Assembly: GCA_964617665.1 (NCBI GenBank)
Contig: CAZUAH010000374.1
Span: 1-13,588 of the forward strand
Source: JADHUC01 sp964617665
GTDB taxonomy: Bacteria > Planctomycetota > Planctomycetia > Pirellulales > Pirellulaceae
Reading direction: 5' to 3'
DNA length: 13,588 bases
Part shown: piece after piece, positions 1 through 7,093 of the stretch
Numbering within the stretch: the stretch's first letter is position 1
How the letters are laid out: the number at the start of each line of letters is the position of its first letter
Notes under the pieces: model-generated
The model's input: the letters and a program-made list of their open reading frames with translations, nothing else
What the model was told of the DNA's origin: nothing
The model's database searches: none
Made by a program: the position numbers and the translations under genes

Positions 1-1
1 C

Positions 2-115
2 TACAAGTCGGACACGCCACCGGTCGCCCTGCTGAAGCTGCCGCTGATCGCCGACCGAGCCGTGATCGACCATGTGATTAGAACGATGAGGGATGCTCTG
101 GAACGAGTGGCATGA
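2..115 (+). CDS. C-terminal tail of an unidentified protein, cut by the window edge
   Basis: An open frame enters from the left edge and ends at TGA 113-115, leaving 37 residues. The tail contains TPPVALLKLPLIADRAVIDH and ends in a charged helix rich in Arg and Ala. A proline followed by hydrophobic residues and then an amphipathic helix resembles the C-terminus of fold-type I PLP-dependent aminotransferases, but this is too short to assign. Its stop overlaps the start of the alanine dehydrogenase remnant as ATGA (112-115), a typical sign of translational coupling within one operon. An aminotransferase beside alanine dehydrogenase would make metabolic sense, because the dehydrogenase can recycle alanine to pyruvate. 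That is inference only. The coding frame is supported mainly by the coupled start. Confidence 0.5.
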   Translation, partial: YKSDTPPVALLKLPLIADRAVIDHVIRTMRDALERVA

Positions 116-240
116 GACTCGGGATACCCAGAGAGATCAAAGTGAGAAAAAGCCGCGTTGTCTGTACACGGAGTGGGGTGCGGGAACTGGCGCTGGCCGG
201 ACATGACGTACTAGCGGAGCGAGGCGCGGGCCTAGGCAGT
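112..240 (+). pseudogene. ald: Alanine dehydrogenase, N-terminal remnant (first 43 codons)
   Basis: Residues 1-43 align without gaps to the N-terminus of NAD-dependent alanine dehydrogenase (L-alanine to pyruvate plus ammonia). MRLGIPREIK, R15-V16, T19, S21-G22-V23, AGHDVL and ERGAGLGS correspond to the family's M-x-x-G-V-P-K-E-I-K, RVALTPAGV, GHxVLxE and GAGLGSG positions. After Ser43 (codon 238-240) the similarity ends. The frame runs on as unrelated sequence to a stop at 331-333, so more than 300 residues of the usual roughly 370 are missing, including the catalytic and NAD-binding regions. Several normally conserved positions differ (CTRSGV for LTPAGV), which fits relaxed selection. The start overlaps the stop of the upstream frame (ATGA). 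The convergent nitrilase gene ends at 269, only 28 bp past the break. This could be a genuine deletion or rearrangement scar, or a join between unrelated contigs. Confidence 0.72.
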
Positions 241-268
241 AACACGCGTCCCGTCGGCCTTGGGACCA

Positions 269-1288
269 TCACGAATCGTCGCGTTGTATCCGTTTCAAAA
301 CGTCCCGACCCTTCTCCGTCGACGCCTCGTTGATAGCGGGAGAGATCGGCCCGTTGTCCGCCTGGCCGGGCGGGTAGATCGAGTGGCGATATGCGCCATA
401 GCTTTCCGTTCGCAAATGGGCCAACATGTTGTGGCCACGGCGCCGTTCGCGCTCGGCTCGTAACGCCGCAAGGTCGATGGGACCGACAACGATCTTGTCG
501 CCTGTGCCTGGATCTGCTTGAGCCAGAATACGCCCGTCGTAATCGACCACCATGCTGCCGCCAGGCCAACTGAAGGGCGGGTAACTGCTCAGGCTGGCTG
601 CCTGATTCGAGGCCACCACGTAGCACATGTTCTCCAGGGCGCGGACGCGGTTCACTGTCGTCCACCAATCCATGGGCGTGGCGGTTCCCCAAGGATCCAT
701 GTACGCCGAAACTCGCACCAGTACCTCGGCGCCGCCCAAGGCCAGTTGGCGGATCGCTTCTGGGAACAGCCAGTCGTAACAAGTGGCAGTTCCGATATGG
801 CCAATTTCCGTGTCAGATACCGGGTAGATCGGCTCGTCGTAGCCGCTCAGATCGTGAGGACTGGTGTGCAGTTCCCACGGGATCCATGTGTGTACCTTGC
901 GGTACTTCGACAGCAGGCCATCCGGACCGATCAGGCACGTCGTGTTGAATACGTGTCCGGGCCAACGCGAATCCGATTCCAGGAACGTGCCGGTCTGAAT
1001 AAACGCGCCCAGCTTCTTGGCCTTCGTCGCATACCGATCCGTGAACTCGTTGGGAATCGGCACGGCCAGCCGTTCTAGCAGCTCTTCCACCGTGGGATAG
1101 ATGGGCGCTGCGTGAGCGAACTCGGGAAAGACGACCAGACGCACGTCGAAGAACGGATCATAGCCCGTGACGGCATACTCGATCATGTCGAGCATCCGCT
1201 TGACGCGATTGCCGATTTCGTCGCGGTGTTTTGGATTCGGCATGTCCAGTTGACATGCGGCTGCATAGTAACGATCGACGATGGTCAT
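269..1288 (-). CDS. Nitrilase-superfamily carbon-nitrogen hydrolase
   Basis: A 339-residue protein with the complete nitrilase catalytic set: Glu56 in VVFPEFAHA, Lys131 in KYRKVH and Cys170 in TATCYDWLFPE. These three residues form the thiol-hydrolase centre that cleaves non-peptide C-N bonds in nitriles, amides or N-carbamoyl amines. The flanking blocks VFNTTCLIGP (114-123), VLVRVSAYMDPWG, RALENMCYVVASNQ and FSWPGGSMVVDYDG are well preserved, so the enzyme looks intact. No signal peptide is present, so it should be cytoplasmic. The C-terminus has a basic stretch (ERERRRGHNMLAHLRTE) and a tail of about 40 residues ending at TGA 269-271. The gene begins 11 bp after the stop of the exported Gfo/Idh/MocA gene, with AAGGAAA upstream, so the two are probably co-transcribed. 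The substrate cannot be told from sequence: aliphatic amidase, N-carbamoyl hydrolase and nitrilase activities are all possible. Confidence 0.93.
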   Translation of the reverse strand: MTIVDRYYAAACQLDMPNPKHRDEIGNRVKRMLDMIEYAVTGYDPFFDVRLVVFPEFAHAAPIYPTVEELLERLAVPIPNEFTDRYATKAKKLGAFIQTGTFLESDSRWPGHVFNTTCLIGPDGLLSKYRKVHTWIPWELHTSPHDLSGYDEPIYPVSDTEIGHIGTATCYDWLFPEAIRQLALGGAEVLVRVSAYMDPWGTATPMDWWTTVNRVRALENMCYVVASNQAASLSSYPPFSWPGGSMVVDYDGRILAQADPGTGDKIVVGPIDLAALRAERERRRGHNMLAHLRTESYGAYRHSIYPPGQADNGPISPAINEASTEKGRDVLKRIQRDDS

Positions 1289-1299
1289 ACGGGCTCCGA

Positions 1300-2640
1300 T
1301 CAGATTTCCTTCGTCAGACCCGGCTGTGGTGCCGGATAAGGCACGCCGGGCTTCGCCGTGATCGGCGCCGCTGTGTCAAATGTCATGCTGTCGATATCAT
1401 CGACGAACTGGAAATCCGACTTCATCACCTGATCCCAAGTGACGTACTGGCCGGTGTGGGTTGCTGCACGGCCCATGATCGCCGCGATCTCTGCCTCGCC
1501 GGCCCGCCGGGCTTCGTTGTGTGGCTTGTCCTGGCGGATCGCGTCCAACAGAAGCTGCCATTCCGCATGATACGGGTTCGGATCGTTCCCGCCGTACTCC
1601 CATTCGAGGTCCTCGGGCACCATATTGTGGCTCTTGTAGATCTTGGGTTTCGGCTGGCCTAAGTTCGTCATGATCACAGCCGATCCCTTCGAACCGTGAG
1701 CATAGTCGGAGTAGGTGCTCCAGCAACCGGCTATGTGTCGCGAGAACGCCAGCAGTTTCGTGCCATCGGCAAAGGTGTATTCGACCGTGAAGTGATCGAG
1801 CTGGTTCCCCGCCGTCTCGTAACATCGGCCGCCAAAGCCCTGAGCCGATACGGGCCACGCGCCCTTCGCCCAACAAGCAACGTCGACGTTGTGGCAGTGC
1901 CAGTCGATGAAGAAGCCGGACGACACCCAAGTGAAGCTGTTTGGGTGCTGGAGTTGGAAGGCCAACTCGTCCTCGTTCTCCTGTCGGAGAGGGCAACGGA
2001 CCGGTCCGTGAACGCGATAGATACGCAGCGTGTGTACGTCGCCGATGGCTCCGTCGTGAATGCGATTGATCACTTCCTGGCGGGCCTTCGAATGACGCCA
2101 CATAAAGCCGACGCCGACCTTCAGGTTCTTCTGCTCGGACAGTTCGGCGGCTTTCAGCCAGCGGCGAGTGGCAGGGGCATCCGTCGCAAACGACTTCTCA
2201 GCGAAGACGTTCACGCCCTTGTTGACGGCATACTCCAAATGCATCGGGCGGAAGGCCGCATGTGTGGTCAGCAGCACCACGTCGTTCGGGCCCAGGCAGT
2301 CGATCGCTTTCTTGTAGGCATCGAAACCCAGGAACTGACGCTCGGGCGGAACATCAACCTTGTCGGCAAAACGCGGTGCCAGTCGATTCAAGCTGCCTTT
2401 CAAACGATGCTCGAACAAATCCGCCATGGCGTGCAGCTTGACCGGGCCCCCGGTCGCCGCAAACGCGTCGGCCACAGCGCCCGTGCCGCGGCCACCGCAT
2501 CCGACCAGGGCCAACTTGATCGTCGAGTCTTCCGCTGCATGGCAATGAGGGACGACAACGCCCGCCAGCGCCGAAGCTGCGGCTGATCCCCCCGCGACCT
2601 TCAGGAACTCACGGCGTGATTTCGAATCAGATGTATCCAT
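1300..2640 (-). CDS. Tat-exported Gfo/Idh/MocA-family oxidoreductase (copy 1)
   Basis: A 446-residue protein. The ATG at 2640 is chosen because AAAGGAG lies 8 bases upstream and because a Tat signal follows directly: SRREFLK at residues 8-14, then an Ala/Gly/Val-rich segment to about residue 35. The frame is open further upstream, but that extension would bury the signal. The Rossmann glycine motif GCGGRG (47-52) marks NAD(P) binding. The usual catalytic-region motif EKP reads EKS (148-150), keeping the lysine but losing the proline. FFIDWHCHNVDVACW (243-257) fits the position of the active-site acid/histidine region. A C-terminal extension of about 45 residues is Pro-rich (PGVPYPAPQPG, 431-441). 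Relatives oxidise or reduce sugars, inositols or small alcohols, or open glycosidic bonds by redox chemistry. The substrate here is unknown. It leads a likely two-gene operon with the nitrilase-type hydrolase. Confidence 0.93.
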   Translation of the reverse strand: MDTSDSKSRREFLKVAGGSAAASALAGVVVPHCHAAEDSTIKLALVGCGGRGTGAVADAFAATGGPVKLHAMADLFEHRLKGSLNRLAPRFADKVDVPPERQFLGFDAYKKAIDCLGPNDVVLLTTHAAFRPMHLEYAVNKGVNVFAEKSFATDAPATRRWLKAAELSEQKNLKVGVGFMWRHSKARQEVINRIHDGAIGDVHTLRIYRVHGPVRCPLRQENEDELAFQLQHPNSFTWVSSGFFIDWHCHNVDVACWAKGAWPVSAQGFGGRCYETAGNQLDHFTVEYTFADGTKLLAFSRHIAGCWSTYSDYAHGSKGSAVIMTNLGQPKPKIYKSHNMVPEDLEWEYGGNDPNPYHAEWQLLLDAIRQDKPHNEARRAGEAEIAAIMGRAATHTGQYVTWDQVMKSDFQFVDDIDSMTFDTAAPITAKPGVPYPAPQPGLTKEI

Positions 2641-2704
2641 TGTTGAACTCCTTTGAACTGGGAAGGCATTGGCACTGATGATGGCTCTCAGGAAAACAGG
2701 CTGC

Positions 2705-2710
2705 ATTATA
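2705..2710 (-). promoter_or_regulatory. Candidate -10 box for the gfo copy 1 / hydrolase operon
   Basis: Read on the minus strand, this is a perfect TATAAT, placed 64 bp upstream of the ATG at 2640, in the 255-bp divergent region 2641-2895. At a 16-18 bp spacing upstream I see only CGGCGA-like sequence, which is not a -35 box, and there is no TG extension. The match is therefore a -10 box alone. In the rest of the divergent region I found an imperfect inverted repeat (CTGGG...CCCAG, about 2851-2875) and no convincing promoter for the plus-strand gene. Confidence 0.3.
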
Positions 2711-2895
2711 GTAAGTCGTGTGTCGGTTCGCCGCGGGCCTTTGTGCTTTTCTTCCACGGACGCTGGTGAGACAGGAACCGTCGCCGAGCCTTGACGATTT
2801 GCGTCTAGCTGAGGATAGTGGAGAACTTCAGCAAAGTGTGGCTGGGTTTGAACTCAGCGAATCCCAGAAGACGGCGGATCTAGATCAAGGGCACG

Positions 2896-3639
2896 GTGAA
2901 AATGATCAGCAGCGAGTTTTTGATGCAACGGTTGGTTGCTCTGTCTACTTTGACAGCGATTGGGCTTGTGGTTGGAATACTCGGCCCGGTAGAGGACATT
3001 GGGGCTGGGGAGCCAAGTGGTCAGAAGGTCGTACCTCTTAAGACAAAGCTGCCCAAGCCGATGTTCCAGGGCACGCCCAAAAACATCAAGCTTCGTCCGA
3101 CGCTCGAAAAATACTCCGAGAAACCGCGACCGCCGTTTCACATACCGGAGGAAGTTCAGAACTTAGCGCTGAAGAAGCCGATCACTGCCAGCGACCGGGC
3201 GCCGGTCATTGGCGAATTGGATCTGGTCACTGACGGCGTCAAGGAAGGCTTCGACGGATGTTACGTCGAGTTTGGGCCGGGCACGCAGTGGGTGCAGGTC
3301 GACTTGGGCGAGGCGGCTGATATTTATGCCATCTTGCTCTGGCACTACCATGCCGAGGGCCGTGTCTACCACGACATCGTTGTCCAGACGGCCGACGATC
3401 CGGACTTCATCTTGAACGTCCGTACGGTTTTCAACAACGACATCGACAACTCATCCGGTTTGGGGCTGGGACGCCAGCGAGAGTACATTGACGATTACCG
3501 TGGCAAACTGATCGACGCCAAGGACAAGGAAGGCAAACCGGTGCGAGGGCGTTATGTCCGTTTGTACTCGAAGGGCAACACGTCGAACGACCTGAACCAT
3601 TACGTCGAGGTCGAAGTATACGGCAAGCCCGCGGCGTGA
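2896..3639 (+). CDS. Secreted discoidin-like (F5/8 type C-like) domain protein
   Basis: A 247-residue protein if started at GTG 2896. ATG 2902 (245 residues) is equally plausible: AAGGG at 2887-2891 lies 4 bases from the GTG and 10 from the ATG. An N-terminal hydrophobic segment (about 12-31) follows a basic residue and reads as a signal peptide. Next comes a Lys/Pro-rich linker (about 44-85) and a domain from about 88 to 243. That domain opens with NLALKKPITAS, continues with the acidic loop VTDGVKEG and QWVQVDLGEAADIYAILLWH (131-150), and ends in RGRYVRLYSKGNTS and HYVEVEVYG. This order is that of galactose-binding, discoidin-like beta-sandwiches. Such domains bind glycans or other surface ligands and are often noncatalytic. 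It stands alone on the plus strand, divergent from gfo copy 1 and ending 19 bp from the convergent 3659 gene. The ligand is unknown. Confidence 0.85.
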   Translation: MKMISSEFLMQRLVALSTLTAIGLVVGILGPVEDIGAGEPSGQKVVPLKTKLPKPMFQGTPKNIKLRPTLEKYSEKPRPPFHIPEEVQNLALKKPITASDRAPVIGELDLVTDGVKEGFDGCYVEFGPGTQWVQVDLGEAADIYAILLWHYHAEGRVYHDIVVQTADDPDFILNVRTVFNNDIDNSSGLGLGRQREYIDDYRGKLIDAKDKEGKPVRGRYVRLYSKGNTSNDLNHYVEVEVYGKPAA

Positions 3640-3658
3640 AACAGAAGCCGGATCGTCG

Positions 3659-5203
3659 TCAACGCCTATCAAGCACTCGCGCGCCATCCTTTTCGGCGTC
3701 TTCGATCCGGTCTTTGGTGGTGTGGATCAGTTTCAAGTCCGGTTTGGCCGATACGCTCGTGACCGATATCGACATCGGCTCGCCCCTCGGCCCTTCCTGC
3801 CATGCGGCCGTGTGAGCGATACGCCGGTCCGCGTCGCAGAGGATTCCTCGGTTACTAGCGATGTAGGAAGGCTCCAGGTCGTCGCGGCGGAAGCGTTTGG
3901 CGGTACGCACTAGGAAATCAGCATTTGGATCGACCTGTAGCTCCCAGTGCACTTCGAGACCAACTTTTGGGGCTTCGACGGCTACGACCAGGGTTCCGTC
4001 CGGCGCGGCTTTGATGTCGGTGATTCGTTCGATCCGGCGGCTGAACCCTCGGCCCAACGGCCACAGCACTCGTCCCACAAGCAGGTCATACGTGCGGCCG
4101 GATGGCTCGAAGGAAACGCTGGTCGAAGTATCCTGTAGTTCACCATTTATCCACATTCGGCCACGGTGGATCGAAGCCATGAACTCTGGCCCCGTGTAGA
4201 TGGTGTACTCGATTCGCCCAACGATGGGCCCCTGACCGGCGTCATCGACCGCTTGCTGCTGCAGCACAAGCTGCCCGTCGCCCATCGTCAGCTTCCATTC
4301 AAAAAGCTGTTGCCGACCCGAGAGGCTGGGCTTGACCATCGTGCCTGCGGCAGTGAATCCGAGGGCGTATTCACCGTCGATGCGTCTAAACGCGGCGAGC
4401 AATTGTTGCGCGTCCGGTACCCGACCCGCCTGTGGGTGCTTGGCGATGTATGCGGCAACTTTGGCCCGCAGTGGGCGCATCTCCGAAGAATTGGCCTGCT
4501 TGATCTTCTCCAGCGCTTTCTGCGCACCTTTGTGAACGTACTCGTCCGGGTCCTGCAGCGCCTTTTCCAATGCGGCTTTGACTGGTGCGGATGAGTCTCC
4601 TGAATCCCCCAGCACCGAAATGGCGCGCAGCCGCAACGAGCGATCATCTGCATCCAGCTGCGCAAAAGCCGCCTCGATCGAGTGCGCCGTAGGTCGCAAC
4701 GTAACATTGGCTGGGATCTTCAGCTCATCAAGTTGCTCGGCATCGTCTCTATTGATGTGAATGAACAGCCGGGGCATCAGAGGGTAGAGTCCCGTCTGAG
4801 CGTGCTCCTGCGCGTGATGGAAATAGAGCCCCGCCGGCAGGTGAAACTCGACGGCGTACGGTGTAAGTTGGCCTTGGAACGAGCGGGCCGATGGGCGTCC
4901 CGCGCGAAGAATTACGTCATGCCTTGCCAGATCGACCTGCGCAAACGCGTCGAGCAGCTGGTTGATAGTGCCGATGCCTCCGTCGTAGTAGGCGTGTTCG
5001 TTGCCGTTGACCCAGTTCCAGTAGGCGCAGGCAGGGTGTCGCAAAATGTCCTCGACGCCCTTTGGCCAGTCGGATGAACGAGAGATGCGTTCGCCAGCGG
5101 GACCGAAGCGTTCTTGGCCCATGCCAGACGCCGAATTGGCTGCATTCCCAATGATCAGTAGCAGCGCGGCGACGCCAATGGCAGTGTGCGTCAATTTGGA
5201 CAT
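3659..5203 (-). CDS. Secreted protein with a HEAT-like segment, function unknown
   Basis: A 514-residue protein. The ATG at 5203 is chosen because GTGAGG precedes it and the signal peptide starts at once (MSKLTHTAIGVAALLLIIGN, cleavage near 26). The open frame would allow a start 8 codons earlier, but that would overlap the preceding gene. Four parts can be seen. Residues about 50-170 (HPACAYWNWVNGNEH, LTPYAVEFHLPAGLYFHH) look like a mixed alpha/beta module. Residues about 175-236 form one or two HEAT-like helix pairs (RLRAISVLGDSGDSS, YVHKGAQKALEKI). A helical linker follows, and residues about 275-475 are beta-rich with repeated short strands (YALGFTAAGTMV, IEYTIYTGPEFMASIHRGRM, VHWELQVDPNADFLV). 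The tail is charged. I recognise no enzyme motif. It starts 7 bp after the stop of the 5211-6926 gene, so the two are surely co-transcribed and probably act together outside the cytoplasm. Confidence 0.85.
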   Translation of the reverse strand: MSKLTHTAIGVAALLLIIGNAANSASGMGQERFGPAGERISRSSDWPKGVEDILRHPACAYWNWVNGNEHAYYDGGIGTINQLLDAFAQVDLARHDVILRAGRPSARSFQGQLTPYAVEFHLPAGLYFHHAQEHAQTGLYPLMPRLFIHINRDDAEQLDELKIPANVTLRPTAHSIEAAFAQLDADDRSLRLRAISVLGDSGDSSAPVKAALEKALQDPDEYVHKGAQKALEKIKQANSSEMRPLRAKVAAYIAKHPQAGRVPDAQQLLAAFRRIDGEYALGFTAAGTMVKPSLSGRQQLFEWKLTMGDGQLVLQQQAVDDAGQGPIVGRIEYTIYTGPEFMASIHRGRMWINGELQDTSTSVSFEPSGRTYDLLVGRVLWPLGRGFSRRIERITDIKAAPDGTLVVAVEAPKVGLEVHWELQVDPNADFLVRTAKRFRRDDLEPSYIASNRGILCDADRRIAHTAAWQEGPRGEPMSISVTSVSAKPDLKLIHTTKDRIEDAEKDGARVLDRR

Positions 5204-5210
5204 GATGGCC

Positions 5211-6926
5211 TCACTTTCCTGGTACAAGTTTGGCGTCGGGATGCTTTTGGAGGAATCGCTCGAATACTCGATTGGCCTTTTCTAGTTCTTCCGGTGTGTG
5301 GATAAAAAGAGTGCTCACGCGCCAGACTGCCCCGCTGCAAAAATTCAGATAGATGGTCAACCGACCGCTCTTTTCGCCACTAGGGTTGAACGCCGTGGCC
5401 AGAGCCATGTTGTCATTCTTGTCTGCGTAGACTTCCGAGATCGCGAGCTTCTGGAATTTGGGAAGTTCCTCTAGTTTCCCATGCCATTCGGACCAGTCGT
5501 CCAGGTCGGCCAGAGTTGTTACGCCCAATGTCGTCCGGTCGTCTTTCTTGAGTGCCGTGAGAAACGCTTCAGCAATTTGACGAGGGCAGCTAGCCGGCAA
5601 GCCAGGCGCGCCGGCCAGTTGCAGTAGTTCCTTGTGATACTGGGTCCAGTCGCGACTGCTCCCCAAACGGAAATCCAAGTTCTTACGCACCGCCCCAATT
5701 ATCCGGTCGTCAATCGGGGCCGGCAGTTCTTCCCAGTGGTCAATGTACTGGCGGATGAGATAGATCTGGCCCATGTTTCGTCGGTCGCGCTCTTCGAGCA
5801 GTTCTAGCATCACGGGCACACCGGCCGGGCCCAAGCGTATCAACCCCCAAGCGGCCTCCTTGGTTGAAGAGACCATGTTCTTAAGTAGTCCCGCACAGTC
5901 GTCGCGATCCAATGCGAGCAGGCTTTCAACCAGCGCTTCGTTGACGCGTCTTTCCCACGAAACGTGATCCTTGGCCATCTCTCGGATATATTGACGGACC
6001 TGGGGCCCACCGAACGTCGTCAGAGCTTCGACAGCAGCGCTACCTATCATTCCCGCTCGGTGCTCGGGCGAGACGCGAGCTCTGCCCACTTGTTTGGCCG
6101 TCGTCAGTTTGGTGATCTGCTGCCTGGCCTTTTCGGTCTCCAGCATCGCCAAGAGTCTCAGGGCGGTGACAATCGTCTCCTCGTGATTCTCGTCGGGATG
6201 TACGATTACGTCCATGGAGACCGGGATGAAGCGGCTGTAGTCAAGCGGGGAAAACGCAGGCGCGGCCACCGAATCGCCTCTTGCTGAGCGTATCCCCTGA
6301 TCCAGTTCACGGAACGCAAAAATGCGTTCCTCTTGACCGGCGGCCACAGCGCGATTCAATAAGAACTCCTGCCGGTGGATCCGTTTGAGGAAACGCACTA
6401 CGGGAAGATACGGCTCGGGGTTGCGATCGTGACACCACGCCTTTTGCGTTTTCCCCCCGCGCACCAGCTCCATGTCAATCCGCGTCGCGTCGGTGTAGCC
6501 AGGCTGTTCGTTGGCGCCCGGCTTCGTCAGCCAACCGGTTTCCTTCAGCAGTTGAACCAACTGGTCGAGATGCTTCGGACTTAAGCGGAGTTTGGCCGTA
6601 TATCGCGCGTCGTCGTTGGGGGCTTTGCTCATCGAGAACTCAACCGTCCCGTCTCCCTTAACCGTGAACCGGGCCTTCTCCCACCATATCCAGATCCCTC
6701 TGAATTCGACCGAAAGCTCGTCGAATGCGCGAGCCTCGACAGCCTGCGGCTCGACAGGTCCATTTGCCTTCTCAGCAGCTTCGTTTTCCGAACACACGCC
6801 AGATGGCAGGCCGATTTGCAGGTAGAGAACGACGAAAACGATCAGCAGCGGGCGGCTGTCGGCCGCCGAATGATAGAGAGACTCCCGTCGGTTCACGCGT
6901 TCAGTATCGCCGTGGTTGTGGTGCAT
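5211..6926 (-). CDS. Exported or membrane-anchored multidomain HEAT-like protein
   Basis: A 571-residue protein. The ATG at 6926 is preferred because GAGGGGG lies 7 bases upstream. An in-frame start at 7004 would only add a polar extension. A 24-residue polar N-region is followed by a hydrophobic segment (RPLLIVFVVLYLQIGLPSGV, 25-44), which acts as a signal peptide or anchor. Residues about 68-195 form a beta-rich module with DGTVEFS, LSPKHLDQLVQLLKETGWL and a CHD-containing strand. The fold order recalls DUF6438-type domains, a weak resemblance from memory. Residues about 250-380 are alpha-helical and HEAT-like (TIVTALRLLAMLETEKA, GSAAVEALTTFGGPQ, AAWGLIRLGPAGVPVMLELL). Residues about 447-545 resemble an NTF2/SnoaL-like cone (IAEAFLTALKKDD, LTIYLNFCSGAVWRVSTLFI). 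It is the first gene of the pair with the 3659-5203 gene. No catalytic residues can be named, so function is unknown. Confidence 0.85.
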   Translation of the reverse strand: MHHNHGDTERVNRRESLYHSAADSRPLLIVFVVLYLQIGLPSGVCSENEAAEKANGPVEPQAVEARAFDELSVEFRGIWIWWEKARFTVKGDGTVEFSMSKAPNDDARYTAKLRLSPKHLDQLVQLLKETGWLTKPGANEQPGYTDATRIDMELVRGGKTQKAWCHDRNPEPYLPVVRFLKRIHRQEFLLNRAVAAGQEERIFAFRELDQGIRSARGDSVAAPAFSPLDYSRFIPVSMDVIVHPDENHEETIVTALRLLAMLETEKARQQITKLTTAKQVGRARVSPEHRAGMIGSAAVEALTTFGGPQVRQYIREMAKDHVSWERRVNEALVESLLALDRDDCAGLLKNMVSSTKEAAWGLIRLGPAGVPVMLELLEERDRRNMGQIYLIRQYIDHWEELPAPIDDRIIGAVRKNLDFRLGSSRDWTQYHKELLQLAGAPGLPASCPRQIAEAFLTALKKDDRTTLGVTTLADLDDWSEWHGKLEELPKFQKLAISEVYADKNDNMALATAFNPSGEKSGRLTIYLNFCSGAVWRVSTLFIHTPEELEKANRVFERFLQKHPDAKLVPGK

Positions 6927-7040
6927 CTTCGGTCCCCCTCTGCCAACGTACGCTCTCACGACCCCGTCCCTCTCCATTTTCGAGCCGGGGAGGCGATCGT
7001 GCAACCATTGAACGTGTGAGATACTGACTGCACGTGGGGC

Positions 7041-7067
7041 AAAAACGGCTCAGCGGGAGCTTCGCCG
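7041..7067 (-). terminator. Intrinsic terminator of the serine protease gene
   Basis: On the minus strand, 26 bp past the protease stop, the sequence reads CGGC-GA-AGC-TCCC-GCT-GA-GCCG and then TTTTTG. This makes a 4-bp and a 3-bp stem separated by a tandem G-A mismatch, closed by a TCCC loop and followed at once by five T residues. Tandem GA mismatches usually form stable sheared pairs, so the hairpin should be stronger than its Watson-Crick pairs alone suggest. It separates the protease from the 6926-3659 pair, which therefore needs its own promoter in 6927-7040. I found no clear promoter there. Confidence 0.75.
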
Positions 7068-7093
7068 TCCCGAAAATGCAACGGCAGAGGGGG

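Noticed and set aside
1696..2586. Plus-strand open frame of 296 codons opposite gfo copy 1
   Set aside because: Antisense to a well-supported gene, with low-complexity basic composition.
2718..3041. Plus-strand frame across the divergent region
   Set aside because: It overlaps the start of the discoidin gene in another frame. There is no signal, domain or ribosome site, so the 2718-2895 stretch is better read as noncoding.
3640..3658. Possible bidirectional terminator between the convergent genes
   Set aside because: The 19-bp gap shows no stable stem and no T-run on either strand.
6834..6850. GAAAACGATCAGCAGCG, nearly identical (one mismatch in 17) to 2898-2914
   Set aside because: One copy is the start of a signal-peptide gene and the other is antisense to a hydrophobic segment in a different gene. 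There is no extended similarity, so chance is the simplest explanation.
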